Part shown: piece by piece, positions 48,540-60,200 of the stretch | Layout: every line of letters begins with the position of its first letter | How positions within the stretch are numbered: the first letter of the stretch is position 1 | Assembly: GCA_944472155.2 (NCBI GenBank) | Contig: OX235271.1 | Coordinates: forward strand, 81,233,256-81,297,255 | Length of the DNA stretch: 64,000 nucleotides | From: Trichobilharzia szidati | Taxonomy: Eukaryota > Platyhelminthes > Trematoda > Strigeidida > Schistosomatidae | Reading direction: 5' to 3' | Program-made: the position numbers and the translations under genes | The notes under the pieces: generated by a model | What the model saw: the letters and a program-made list of their open reading frames with translations, nothing else | The model's database searches: none | Told to the model about the DNA's origin: nothing

Positions 48540-48780
48540 TTTTATCACTCCTTCACCTTCCGAGTGGAACATGGGGATTTAGGCTTGAAGTTTTACTAGC
48601 CGTTGTGTTGTTTTTACAGGATAGGATTGCTAACCTTGAACCAAAGCCCCCCTTTTTTCCAGGTCTACTGAAAACTAGTCAACTGGTTGTTCAGGAATAC
48701 GTTGGCTGAAAACCGAACCCCTGACCATTTGCTTGGTTTACGAACATTCCATCTACTCATCCACCACTGAACGTACATTG
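48540..48780 (-). repeat. tRNA-related SINE-like repeat, family 2, copy 1
   Basis: Shares GTGGAACAT(G/A)GGG, TTTTTACAGGAT and CCGAACCCCTGACCA with 54898-55110 in the same order. Read on the minus strand, the right end has a B-box-like GGGGTTCGG. This family lacks any visible hammerhead core. Confidence 0.6.
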
Positions 48781-48840
48781 ATATGATTATGAGTAGCAAT
48801 GAATTGTGCTTAAAGTTTCATCCTGTAAACGATACTGTGT
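48772..48840 (+). repeat. Decayed PLE terminal repeat
   Basis: TTGATATGATTATGAGTAGC..TTGTGCTTAAAGTTTCATC matches 47650-47700 of the young terminal repeat in the same orientation. It probably belongs to the older PLE ending at 48490. Confidence 0.65.
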
Positions 48841-49047
48841 CATTGTGCAACGTCAAATAAACTCCTCTAACGCAGGAAACAGAAATTCATCTACTAGGTG
48901 GGATAAGAACACGCATTACAGATTACGAATGGAGTGTGTTTGTACAGGAATGATTCTTAGTACATGTGTCGATGATGCCAATTTATGAAACTTACAGGAT
49001 TTCATCATGAGCTGACGTTAGTTAGAGAACCATTGGAAAACCTGAGA

Positions 49048-49093
49048 GTACTGGACAGCTGTTTCGTCCTAGTTTGGGACTCTTCAGCAGTAC
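49048..49093 (-). ncRNA. Hammerhead ribozyme, apparently intact
   Basis: On the minus strand: stem I GTACTG paired with CAGTAC (6 bp), core CTGAAGA, stem II GTCC/GGAC with loop CAAACTA, core GAA, stem III ACAG/CTGT, and cleavage site C after GT. All invariant core positions are present. Stem III has no loop, as in known Smalpha ribozymes, so cleavage may need a dimer or may be slow. Confidence 0.82.
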
Positions 49094-49158
49094 GCACCCA
49101 ATGGGACTCGAACCCAGGACCTTCTGGTTACAAGGCGAGCTCGAATCCCGGTGGGCGC

Positions 49159-49204
49159 GTACTACTGAAGAGTCCAAAACTAGGACGAAACAGCTGTCCA
49201 GTAC
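49159..49204 (+). ncRNA. Hammerhead ribozyme, core intact, one stem I mismatch
   Basis: Same layout as the minus copy: GTACTA, CTGAAGA, GTCC-AAAACTA-GGAC, GAA, ACAGCTGT, C, CAGTAC. The base pair next to the cleavage site is A/C instead of G/C, so five of six stem I pairs remain. Confidence 0.75.
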
Positions 49205-49439
49205 TCCCAGGTTTTCCAATGGTTCTCTAACTAACGTCAGCTCATGATGAAATCCTGTAACCAATCAACCAAATCCCTACAAACCAACACTTGAATATTA
49301 TGAAACTTAGTTGGTGTCCAGTTACGACCTAAGATTATCCCCTTATTTCCATAAAGGTGATTTCACTTTATTTTCTTCTGAACGAAATTATTGTCTTAGA
49401 CGTTTCATACCTTATAGTTAAATTTTAAAGTGAGATTTC

Positions 49440-49620
49440 ATCAGCCATTCCAATCCATCCCGAGCTCACATGGTAACCTGAAATTTCTGGGTTCGGTTCC
49501 AGCTCCATGCTTACGAAGAGTCCAAAACTAGGATGAAATGACTGTCCGGTACTCCGTGATTTCACTGCTTCTCGAACTACCATACTTCTGTCATCTTTGT
49601 TTCACGCATTCCTTGTGTTT
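49440..49620 (+). mobile_element. Decayed hammerhead SINE
   Basis: B-box-like GGGTTCGGTTCC, AGAGTCCAAAACTAGGATGA, AATGACTGTCCGGTACTC, then a diverged 3' part. The core reads ACGAAGA in place of CTGAAGA, so it should be inactive. Confidence 0.7.
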
Positions 49621-50530
49621 CATGTTAGTAGATATCAAAAAGATGGTTTATATTTTCATAAAATAGTTGAAAATCTTCCCAATTGTTAAATTTATGATCC
49701 GTTAGTACATTGCATTTGGCTTGATTCAGGAATTGGTTTCCACCAAATAGTCATGACTGATTTGCATTTAGTTTTTCTACTTGTAAAGTTGTGTGTAGCA
49801 GAGAGTGAAACCTGGTGAGATTTAACTGAAATCAATAGTGTTCTCTTACATGCGTGGCTCTAAGTTTTACCATGGGAATCTTCTATATTATCCAGCAGGT
49901 GATAAGTGAAGGTAAAATGGAGAACTGGGTCGTGTTAAGACTGAAATAAGCGGCTTCTGAAATAGTAGTCCAGCAGTCTACAAGACTAGTAACTCAGACA
50001 GGCAGCTCGTTCGAGTCCCTCAATTCTTTACTTTATACTGGATCCCCACCGATTATACAGATAACAGTGTGTCAATCTAAGGCTACTTCAGATAGTCTCA
50101 CCACGTATTATTTATTTCTTATTCACCGTATTATCGGTCTAATGCATATATATTCCACTTTTGATTTCAATTTATGCTGATATTTCTGTTCACTTTCTTT
50201 TATGCAACTGATAAATATGATTATGCATTGAAGAATCTAATTTGACAGAAATTAAATTGAGAATGGTAATCAATTTTATTGTTATCACTACTTTTTTTCC
50301 ACTTTGTATCATATTATTGTCGAGAAAAGATTTATATCTCTCTCTCCTTTTTCTTTTGAAAACAAGACTAGATATTAGCCTATAAAAAAATAGATTACAG
50401 AGTCGACTTGATCAGTGACGAAGATGAAATTCATGCCACCCTCCCCCCCCCCCAAAAAAAAGAAAATCTAGAAAATAGGAAGAGAAGGCAAAACAGAAAG
50501 TAAGCATATTTGTCAATATCATTCAATATT
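49621..50530. other. Spacer with homopolymer run
   Basis: No gene. A C run followed by an A run lies at 50442-50460. GCAGCTCGTTCGAGTCCC near 49999 looks like an isolated B box, perhaps the head of another SINE. Confidence 0.4.
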
Positions 50531-50539
50531 TATCAGTTC

Positions 50540-52340
50540 ATGTTACCTTCAGAAAGGGAAGAAAGAAGACAACTGAAGTATGTTTGCCATTGATTTCGAT
50601 TCTTAGACACATGCAATAACGTCTTGAGCCACTGATTCAAACTGCCTTTCGAACCATAAAATGGGCGTCGTGATGTATCAACTAATGCCAACCTAACACA
50701 GATATCCTTCATCCCACAGCGCTACGTCATAGGCTGACCACCTCTCCACCTTCTCCTTCCATTCCCAGGTCTAGTAGCAGAAATAGGTAAAAAAAACCTC
50801 TGGTATGACATTCATAGCTAGTTTGCAAGCCATCTAGACCTATATTTCCAGGTAATGAAACTCAATGAATGGTGATCTTCACCATTTCCATATATACACC
50901 GGCGGATCTCAAGATTGCTCCCATGATGAAGCCATCAGCTGCAAGCAATTCCATAGAGATGGTGATGATCGAATACGTAAAGTCGCCGCACATCCCCAGA
51001 TCGGAGAGGTCAGGTTTCACAGGCTTACAGCAAACCTGCGTCCACCGGAGCATTATAAATCCAATCTATGGCAACCAGGGTAACATCGTAACGGCACCAG
51101 AACTGGCCTGAGTTGGCTTATTTTACCATAACTTTCACTGCACAGATACAGATCTTGTCCCTCGTACCTCCACTAGCACTCTCACAACTACCTATATACA
51201 TGAACTTGTCGAAAACTTCAAGTTGCTTACCTACAATAGGGGGTGCAGGTACAGGTTACTCCCATCTGCCAATAGTGCTTTCCATTTAAACGTCACAAAG
51301 CGCATACCATACTTACTGGCACTGATCGCCAATTGATTAAGTGCAATTTGAGCGGCCTGTATGTTGTCACACAGTAAAACGATATCGTATGCATACTCGA
51401 GGTCGAAAGGTATTTCTCCAGGAAGCATATCTATGCCACCACCGTACACATTCTTCAGAGCTGACTCCAGACTATCATCGATAGAGAGAATGGGCAACCT
51501 CGTCAAACCCCACTGTTGGCTGTATGCTCTCACTCTACATGAAGGTTTTCTGTGTAGGGCTTTCAGGATGTCAACAAACTTCTGAGGTACATTTCTCTTA
51601 AACAGATAGCTCAAGAAGACAATACTGTCCAACGAATCGAAGGCAGCCCTAATATCAAGAAACACAACGATTTTTGGCTTGCAGTAGGTGTGACCACGTT
51701 CCAACAACTGACGAAGGGTAAACATTTGGTCAATGAATCCATGGTCTGCTCTTCGCGAATCAGCTGCTCGCGTGTTTTCAAAACCTGCAGAGCAAGACAA
51801 AAACCAACATTTTAGACGCAACTGATAGCAAACTAATACCCCTATAATTATCGTACCCATTACGTACTACCTTTGTAGAGATTAGTACAATGATGGCTTC
51901 ATTCCACACTGACGGGACATCCTCAATTTCCCATACCATTCTGAACAATCAGGTCAAAACCCTGGCGAGAATTTCGCCATCGTCTTTGAAATTGTGGGGG
52001 ATAGATTGTCTGGGCCCGAAAACTTGTAGAGTTTCAACACTTAGAATCTTTTTCGGACCTCTGCTTAGTTTAGAAGGTTGGTACTGACCGACCATGGGGT
52101 TCTATATTTGATAATGTTGGAGTTGTTTGCCAGCTGAACTGCTTCTCACATTGCTTTGCTCAGCGTTTAAAGCATCTTTTGGGGCTGGTAATTGGAGAAC
52201 CATCTGCTTGACAGACAGCCTCGCTAACACGATGCTTCTTGCTGCAGATGGCTCGGATGTGCTGGAACATCTTTCGACTGTTGCCAGATGTAGCTGCTGA
52301 TTCAATTTCACACGCACGTTTTGATCACCATACATAAGGA
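50540..52340 (-). mobile_element. RTE-type LINE, reverse transcriptase remnant
   Basis: The minus frame from about 51790 reads DQMFTLRQLLERGHTYCKPK, IVVFLDIRAAFDSLD (motif A), a missing or altered motif B, then PFDLEYAYDIVLLCDNIQ (YADD changed to YAYD) and FMYIGSCESASGGTRDKICI. Downstream, near 50620-50800, LNQWLKTLLHVSKNRNQW matches the usual C-terminus. Stops and the changed active site show it is dead. It belongs to the RTE clade but is not the same subfamily as 40741 and 59730. Confidence 0.82.
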
Positions 52341-52486
52341 AAAATGATCACAATGCTTAAATGATGTGGGTGGACTGCAGACATAATCATCGAAAAATAA
52401 GCTAACACATAACCTTAGATGTACATATAATAACCATTCATCTATTTTTAGAAGAATATCATAAATCCATTATGCAAATAGATTAC

Positions 52487-52722
52487 AAAGAGACTTTTCA
52501 ATACTGAACACGAACTGACCTCAGTTAGAGAAGTACTGAGAACCGGGGAGTATTGAACTGCTGTTTCGTCCTTGTTTGGGACTCTTCACATAATCCAATC
52601 AGGGAATGAATCAAGGACCAAGCACTCCCTAGTTTTCAGTGCTTCTCTAACTGAAGTCAATTCGTGGTCGAAATTGAAACCAACCGAATCCCCACAAACT
52701 AACATTTGAAAAGAGGCTTTTA
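52487..52722. mobile_element. Second head-to-head SINE dimer, older
   Basis: The left arm (from about 52505) is minus: GACGAAACAGCAGTTCAATA on the reverse strand with core GTGAAGA (one change). The right arm (to 52709) is plus: AGTTTTCAGTGCTTCTCTAA, then ACCGAATCCCCACAAACTAA. Similar flanks AAAGAGACTTTTCA (52487-52500) and AAAGAGGCTTTTA (52710-52722) look like an aged target duplication around the whole pair. As in the younger dimer, the left arm lacks the 3' tail. Confidence 0.72.
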
Positions 52723-53224
52723 CTCATTTATTGTATAGCTATGGTCAGAGTTGGATAGAAGCTTATTTGCAGTAACCTCAGATTAGTAGAGTCGATTTTC
52801 ATTTTTACGCCGAAAGTAGTACGATTCAAACCTGTGAGTTTTATTCTGTAATTATTCCCCTTTGTTATTTAGTTTGTTCAGTCTTTAATCTAACATGAAG
52901 ACACTTTGTAATCGATCATTCAAAAACTATATTACTGACACATAACATATATTTCAGATAATCTACGGCTTCTGATTACGATGTTTAGCAATGGTAATTG
53001 GATTAACTGTCTAAATTTCTGCCACGTAAATCAATTACAACGTTTTGATCTGCCTGCTGTGTGTGGATTATACAGTTTTATATACTACTCACCGTCGGGA
53101 AGCAGTTCAGTCTTGCTAGTTGATCTTAATTAATGTTGGAACATTACCTGAAGTGGATAATTTTCTAAATAAAATAAATAACGATAGATGTAAATTCTTT
53201 CTGTCTGCTTGTTCACTGGTGACT

Positions 53225-53575
53225 GACTAACTATGGGATTAAGTTGTCTGAAGTTTTGGTGAGAAGTCGTGACAAGCAGGAATCCACTAAGTTGATTGTG
53301 AGGAAAACTACTCGCACTAGACACTGACTGACAATCGTGCTATGTATTGCCAGAAGTTACAATTCATGAACCATTCGATTTCATCCCAGTGGCTCCCATT
53401 GTAACCCAAATGCCTTGGGTTAGATCGTGCTTGTCAACTGCTGAAAATTACCAAACGAAAATGAAATGACTTTCCAGTACTCCATAATTTTCAATAATTC
53501 CCTAATGGAAATCAGTTCGTAATCAAACTGAAAAGCAATCAAATCCCTGCGAACAAGCACTTAGGTGTTTGAAAA
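53225..53575 (+). mobile_element. Old, near full-length hammerhead SINE
   Basis: Starts with the same 5' segment as the copy at 41271 (GAGAAGTCGTGAC..GTGCTATGTATTGCCAGAAGT) and ends with CAAATCCCTGCGAACAAGCA. The hammerhead region is barely recognisable (ACGAAAATGAAATGACTTTC). Confidence 0.7.
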
Positions 53576-53689
53576 AAAACTTGATTCTGTCGAAAACTTC
53601 ACTTCCATCTCTTACTCCTGATAGTGTTAAGTCTTATGGCTGATTTGGAAGACGAGAACTTAAAATCAACAATCGATAAATTACTACTG

Positions 53690-54720
53690 TACGAAGAGGT
53701 GTGTCGACGACACTTTCAAAGTATGTCATGATGATACCGATTTAAAATGTATCTTACATGAATTTAATAATTGCCATACTTCCAATAAGTTCACAATAGA
53801 ATTAGAAAATGAATCAGAACTATCCACAGAAAACCATTATGGAATAGTCAACTGACAAACATTTATAATTGGATATCCGTGAGTCAAAAAATGCTCTCAT
53901 GATTTCACTGGCCTACCATATCAGAAGGATTTACACCACAGACTGTTTAGAAGAACTGCTCTCATTCAAAAAAATATATCCTGGCTCCAAATGGATATCT
54001 GGCATTTTTCGTGGAGAAAATAAAACCAATGCCGAAATAAGAAGAATTCAGTCCACTGTCAAAGAAAATACTGTGTACGCATGTAGACTTCAGGTGAGAC
54101 TAAGTGGCAGATATCCTAATGGGGAGGATCTCCAGTTCCCTTAAGAAGACCTTTCCTGTAAAAAAACTAAGACTGATGTTCTCTAACCTCCCACTGCTTC
54201 TGAGCAATATGAAAGACAAACTGTCACATGTGACCACACCAATGTCCATATGTCAATTCACCAGTTCCTGTGGAGCTAAGTACATAGGTTGTTCTTCGTG
54301 CGGTTTATACAAAACATGTCAGAGAACATTATTCAGCATGGCTGCAAAGAGGAGCTAGTGGTTCAATCAGTAGCGCCATAATTGAACACCTTGTCGACCC
54401 CTGTCACAGCACCTTGACTGGGTCATCATTCAAAGTCAAAACAAAAGCCTACCAAAGGTAATGTTTTCCAACTTTTTGTACTGCAGAATCACTCTCCATA
54501 AACATCAAAAAGCCGGAGTTAGGTGTTCAAAAGAAATAAATTCAAATTCTACATTTACCATGGGTCAAATTGGACTTGACTCCTTATTTTTCGCTTTTCT
54601 CTACTGTTTTTTTTCATTCTCTTCACTTTCCTCATCTTCAGTTTTCATACTCATCACCTTCATACATGTATTCGTAAAAACTACTTTGCATCTTAATCAA
54701 CTACTTCCTGATACTGTGTA
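53690..54720 (+). mobile_element. PLE of the second family, decayed
   Basis: Near 53700 a VDDTF catalytic block (GTCGACGACACTTTCAAAG) is followed by FTIELENESELSTEN. A shifted frame at 54230-54300 gives ICQFTSSCGAKYIG, the start of a GIY-YIG domain, then IEHLVDPCHSTLTG and SSFKVKTKAYQR. It is the same family as 61580-62560. Multiple stops. Confidence 0.8.
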
Positions 54721-54897
54721 ATTTTGTTTCTAAGCCCGTTGTATATTTGTTGTATCTATATTTACACATTCGAACTTTCATATCAAGTCGAAAACTATCA
54801 TCACATTTAGTCTCCCTCGTTGATTTGTGAAATTAAATAATAACTGTATCTATGTAAACTTATACATATATATTATTTATTTTCTCATTTTATTCCT

Positions 54898-55110
54898 TTA
54901 CATTCCAAGTGGAACATAGGGCTTCAAGGTAGAGCTCTGAAGTTCCGCTAGCAGTGGTATTTATTTTTACAGGATGCGGTTGTCAGCCTTATTCCCAACA
55001 TTTCCTAGTCTTTTTACTAGCTTAGCGAAGTGAAGGAGTGAGTCGGCCGTCGATCGAACCCCTAACCACCTGAGTGGTTGACGAGCATCCTACCGCTGTG
55101 TTCCCTACGC
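54898..55110 (-). repeat. tRNA-related SINE-like repeat, family 2, copy 2
   Basis: Matches 48540-48780. On the minus strand the head reads AGCGGTAGGATGCTC..GGGGTTCGATCGAC, which looks like A- and B-box pol III elements. Confidence 0.65.
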
Positions 55111-56822
55111 ACATATATATATATATATGTATAAATGCAACTGAATAGCATATGAGGATGAAACCGCCGAAAAGACCTCTTATTTGTCGAGGTTCTTTTT
55201 CTTTTCTCTCTAATGCCCTGATGGATATTTTCCATGATTACTGCTAAATACCAGGAATTCACCTTAGGAGTCAACAAATAAACAGGTTGGATTAATTCAC
55301 CACTATCAAGGCAAATCTAATCTAAATCCTGTCAAAGAGATAAAGTCAAAGAAAAGAACAAAAACGGTAACGTCATTTTTCTTATCTGGTAGTATTATAT
55401 GTATATATATATGTCATAATGTGTAAGTGATAAAAGAAGAAAAGTTTAAAACATTGAACATGCTTTACTAAAATACTTAGATAAAAACTCGAAGAAATGT
55501 AAAAACTGATGTTCGATAGGTCGGCTTTTAAAAGAAAGTTTATATATATATATCTTAAATATGTATATGATAGAAGAAAGAAATGGTTTCAATCCTTATT
55601 GGCACTATTAACAAGGTTATTTGTTTGTTTTTCTATTGAGTGCTTAATCTGTTTCCCCTTATTTTAATTACATAATAGGTAATATAAAGAAAAATAGGGA
55701 AAAAATATAGTTCAATGTGTCTAGTAGTAATAGTAGTTTACCTTTCTGTGTTTAAAATAAAAATAAGCAAGATGAAGTTCTGCTGTACGCTGGAATGGTA
55801 TCATGTGGAGGAGAAGGAGGAGATATTAAGTATAAAGGTTGTAACTCAATGGCCCCAAAATCTAAAAATTTTCACTATTAATATATATATATACGTATTT
55901 GTTATGCACTATTTATATATGTATATATATGCAGATATATATATGTCTACTTTGATCAGTAGGTTAATTACATAAGAAGTAGGAAAGTTAGGTAACTATT
56001 GCTTTGTTTTAATCAAAGGGTATATAATTGAAAAATCTAAGTATGTAAGTAGATTGATAGATAAGTAGATCGTCATTATATGATGAATCAGGATATGACT
56101 GATTGTAATAATGGTAGTAATAATAATAATAATATGAAATGATAGGGAAAGAAGAAATAGATATGTGTTTGCATTAGATCTTTTTTGCTGATGATATCTT
56201 GAATTATTGACTTCACTCTATGTATACAAATCTAACTGAACTGCTAACATTAGGGCAAACTAAAATAACTTTTTTTTAAAGAATGAATGCAACTGAATAG
56301 TGAAAACTACTTTACAAACGGAAGAAGAAATTAAATGCAATGCTGGTTATATTTGAGGAATAAGAGAAGGAAGAATAAGAAGAGGAAGAAGAAAAAAAGA
56401 AGAGAAACAGGTGAAGAAAATGGAAGATATTCAAAGTTTTGGTCATTTGCTACTTTAACTGACCGAAGTAACATCATAAAATGTATAGATATTTGTATAG
56501 TATATGTATATACTGGAGGCATAGATTAGAAATCTCATATAAAAATAACGTGAAGTTGGTTGTATTTTAACAATTTTTTATTTTAATTTGTTTTAATTGC
56601 ATTGTTTTTATTTGGAGGTTATTACAAAAATATGTATTTATGTATGTATGTATATATTTGTGAGTATGTATATGTTTACGTGTATGTTAGCAGTTAAAAT
56701 TCCCCAGTTTTCTTTTAAACAAAACATTTTACATGTTTTCTGTATATGAATGAGCATTTTATTTGAAAAAAACAGCTTTCTGTCTCTTTATTTTATTTAC
56801 TTGTAAAGCATTTGATCTATTG
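55111..56822. other. AT-rich 3' flank of the RIM gene
   Basis: Several TA runs (about 55114-55130, 55535-55552, 55885-55895, 55915-55945), AAT repeats near 56115 and a purine-rich run at 56360-56410. No gene. Minus-strand AATAAA at 56787-56792, 31 bases after the RIM stop, and another near 56580 could serve as RIM polyadenylation signals. Confidence 0.5.
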
Positions 56823-57287
56823 CTATCTTCTTGTGGAATGTGGTGAGCCAAGATTACGATTCGAGGACATTGTTCCGTCATTTGTCTTGCCTATACTTGG
56901 TTGTGTTGATTTCACTTCTTGAGATGATTTAGATTTCGCTCGATTGGGTCGTTCACTGTTATTACTGTTTTCATTATTACCATTATTATGACGACTGGTA
57001 CGGCTGATAGGCTTTTCAGTTTTTGTTTCTGTTAACTTACTACCTTTATTGATTTTTGAATCATCACAAGGTGCAGACGATGATGATGACATTGGTAGGC
57101 CTTTCTGTTGAGGATTATGCTGATGTTGATGATGGTGATGATGATGATGTGCATTCGATGCTATCATTCCAAATAGTTTATACCAGCCGAAAACAACAGT
57201 TTTTAAGTCTAGATCATCTAGTACAATTTCACACATTCCTAAAAATACCTTCTTATCCATACGGCCATACTCACCCCATACACTTAC
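56823..57287 (-). CDS. RIMS: RIM last exon: end of C2B domain and low-complexity tail
   Basis: Follows an ATTTTAG acceptor in phase 0 and ends at a stop at 56823-56825. After GWYKLFGMIASN it has seven consecutive His residues, then Gln/His, a Ser run, and an Asn/Ser/Lys-rich stretch ending SPHSTRR. Confidence 0.93.
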   Translation of the reverse strand, partial: VSVWGEYGRMDKKVFLGMCEIVLDDLDLKTVVFGWYKLFGMIASNAHHHHHHHQHQHNPQQKGLPMSSSSSAPCDDSKINKGSKLTETKTEKPISRTSRHNNGNNENSNNSERPNRAKSKSSQEVKSTQPSIGKTNDGTMSSNRNLGSPHSTRR

Positions 57288-60200
57288 CTAAAATGTAACA
57301 AAAATAAAACCATAAGAACGTAAATGGACGAAACAAAACGCATAATACAATTAAAACAAAGAATTGTGTTATTACTGCATCAGAGAAGAACTGATGCTCT
57401 GATTGATGACAGAACTCGATATTGAACACTTCAGTAAGGAGTTAGACTAATTCGTCAGCACTTAACTCGTATTTTCAAGTTCCGTGATTGTCTATGTACA
57501 ATATATACCCATTTAAAAGTCACCAGAATAGAGTTAAACAATTTTGAGTTGCGTATTTAGGCTTTAGTGTGTGATTAACACAAGCCCCAAAGAGAATTCA
57601 AGTTGAAATTCATCTATATTTCCAACGTATTCAAACTGTAAACATTGCAAATGTATGAAAACAGCTCATTGAAATGCCTTTTCTGTTGAGGTACATTTGA
57701 AGAAACAAAATACCTGATGTCGAGTGACAGATTTTTAAGGGAAAATACAGCAAGTATAAAATTACAGATTGGTTTGTCATTTAAAGCTTGATATTTTAGA
57801 TTTTATTATCTGATTTAAAATGTCAAATATTGGTTTGCAGGGATCTGCTTGATTCCAAGTCTGATGCATGGAGAGATCCATTGGAAACGAGAGAGTATTG
57901 GTAAGATGTTTAGTCCTCGTTTGGGTCTGTTTATTAGTATACATATATGACCCCACCGTCAATCGAAACTGGGACTTTCATGTTACAAGGCGAGCTCGTA
58001 TACAACAGGGACAGAATCCAATGGCCCACCAAATCCAACTTCTGACAATTCGCCACATGTAGCTTAACGGGCAGCCAGCATTAATAGTGAGTATTTTTCC
58101 TGACAGTGGTCACCACTTCTTACCATAGACTTAAGGCAACTTAAGCCTGAAAATCATTTACGGTTATTGATCGTTACAATGTGAACTGATTTATCCCCTT
58201 GAGATGACATTTTGCTCAACTACTATTTGCATTGACACGCATTTGACAATGAGTGACACCTGTTTTATAAGGGCTCATAATACTATCTTGTCGCCCAAAC
58301 CAATCTAGGGGGGGGGGGAGGCTGAATTCGAACCGATGATTTATTGGAGGTGCCTTGATCTCCTGGACTTTCTTGGCTATTGAAAACTAAATAAAGAATA
58401 ACCACTTTATCAAAATGTAAATGCAATGTAGTGTTTCTGATAGGACAATATTCATTTTCTGTCTTATTTAGTTCGTTTTAAACACAAATTATTTTACTAT
58501 TCAACCTTGTCATTAATTAAAAATTGATTTCTTATCACTCCCTGCTAAGTGATAACTTTAGTTGTGGAATTGTTGTAAGGGAAGCTATGATGCCACATTG
58601 TAAAAGTAGAAGAGAATATTAGGAAGTAACGCGTTCGATAAGGGACAATTGGCTCGGTCAGAGAATTGACAATCTTGAGGCCAACTTCGGAAATATTCAT
58701 GGGTGTATACCATTGTCAATTTCCAATTTGAAAGGAGATACTCTTTTAACGCTCTGTCGTCTTCTGTACTTCTGTAGTTGGTGTTAGTTCGAGATTTCGC
58801 TGTCTTACCCAGACATAGTAGCTGTGCTAAGAAACAGTGAGTGCTATTAGGTACCAGTTAGTTTCTGGTTACAGGAGATCGGAAGTCATATAAGGTCGAT
58901 GTAAACATCACATCCAAGAAAATATTTTAAGCTATCAGCTGTCAGTCAGAGTGAGAGATAATGTTGGATGCAGTCTCATACATTACGAAAGCTAACTAGT
59001 TGCCACTTTCAGGTTATTGTGATTTTTATGTCATACTTATTCAATTATGAAGTATAATGGTAACTCATTTCTGAGTACTTCGTGAAAAAAGATTTGTACC
59101 TTACGTCTAAACCGTTAAGATTTCCAGAAAGACAAATGGTATGACAAGTCAGGTTGGTTATGCTAGAGATGACTTATAATGAAAAAAAACAAATACAGCA
59201 CAAAGAATATTTCACTGCATAGTAGAAAAATGCAACAAATAATGTTTAGTATATTCCAGAATAATGAATATTACTCACTTGTAGAATTTTTCCATGATAT
59301 GGTACTGAAAAAGAAAGTTGTTGTTGGTAAAGTGGATCTAGTGTACGTCTTGGCGGATACATAGTTCTTAATTTCTCTACTGACTGTTTACCTTCCAGTA
59401 AATGAAGTTTAACATATGGAGCTGGAAGCGGTTTAGCTGTATTCTTCTGTTGTAAACCTCTGGCACGAATAACTTCAACTTCTAAATGACCTTTACGATC
59501 ATAAAAGCTTAGTTGTATTTCTCCAAGACAAGGCATTCCAAGTACTTGTCGACCGACTAGTTGACCAGGACCAAGACCTTCTACAAATTCTCCAACATGT
59601 GATTCATTACGTCCCATATAAATACTGTTCAAAGAAATATATAATTTTAATGATAAACATTAGTAAACTTATTAGTATATAAGTTACATAAAACGTTGAG
59701 AAAAAGGTATAAAACGTATATCCAATAGAATACATCGCACTGATCAAGGCATTCTACTAGAAATCATGCAGACAGGTGGAAGCCCATGGAGAGCTGTCAT
59801 CTGAAGTGGTGACGACCAGTGGTGTCCATCAGGGATATACCAATGGAATTAATCCTAGCTGATTTCAGTGATTCAGGGATTGACTTGCTACCAGGGGATG
59901 ACCTCGTTGACTTAAAATATGCAGATGATATAGTCGTTCTAGGTGAAGACGCTAATAAAATGCAGAGTCTTCTGAGCACCTTAAACTGAGCAGTAATCTT
60001 CGAATGTTTGGCATGTTATTCGCTCCCGTCAAATGTACGATGATGCTACAGAACTGGACTACAACGACTACTCATAGCTTAAAGACAGGAAGTGAAGTGG
60101 TAGAGATTGTTGACCACTTCACTTAATTGGGGAGATACATCAGCCAGTGTCAGCGGGCTGATCGCTGACGAAACCTCAGCATCGATAGAGAAAGCTCGTT

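Larger units (their letters stand above)
48983..49309. mobile_element. Head-to-head dimer of hammerhead SINEs inserted as one unit
   Basis: The 12-bp duplication TTATGAAACTTA (48983-48994 and 49298-49309) encloses one unit of about 303 bp. Its left arm (48995-49138) is a minus-orientation SINE and its right arm (49139-49297) a plus-orientation SINE. The arms are near mirror images, from GTCAGCTCATGATGAAATCC through the ribozyme region to the tRNA-like head. The left arm lacks the last 40 or so bases of the 3' tail that the right arm keeps. Two open frames of about 80 codons across it are only a by-product of the palindrome. Confidence 0.88.

Noticed and set aside
48985..49264. Two overlapping frames of about 80 codons on opposite strands with almost the same protein
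   Set aside because: They arise because the sequence is an inverted SINE dimer; the similarity is a consequence of the palindrome.
55111..55960. TA-rich runs as an origin or scaffold attachment region
   Set aside because: Simple TA and AAT repeats are common in this genome type, and nothing specific supports a function.
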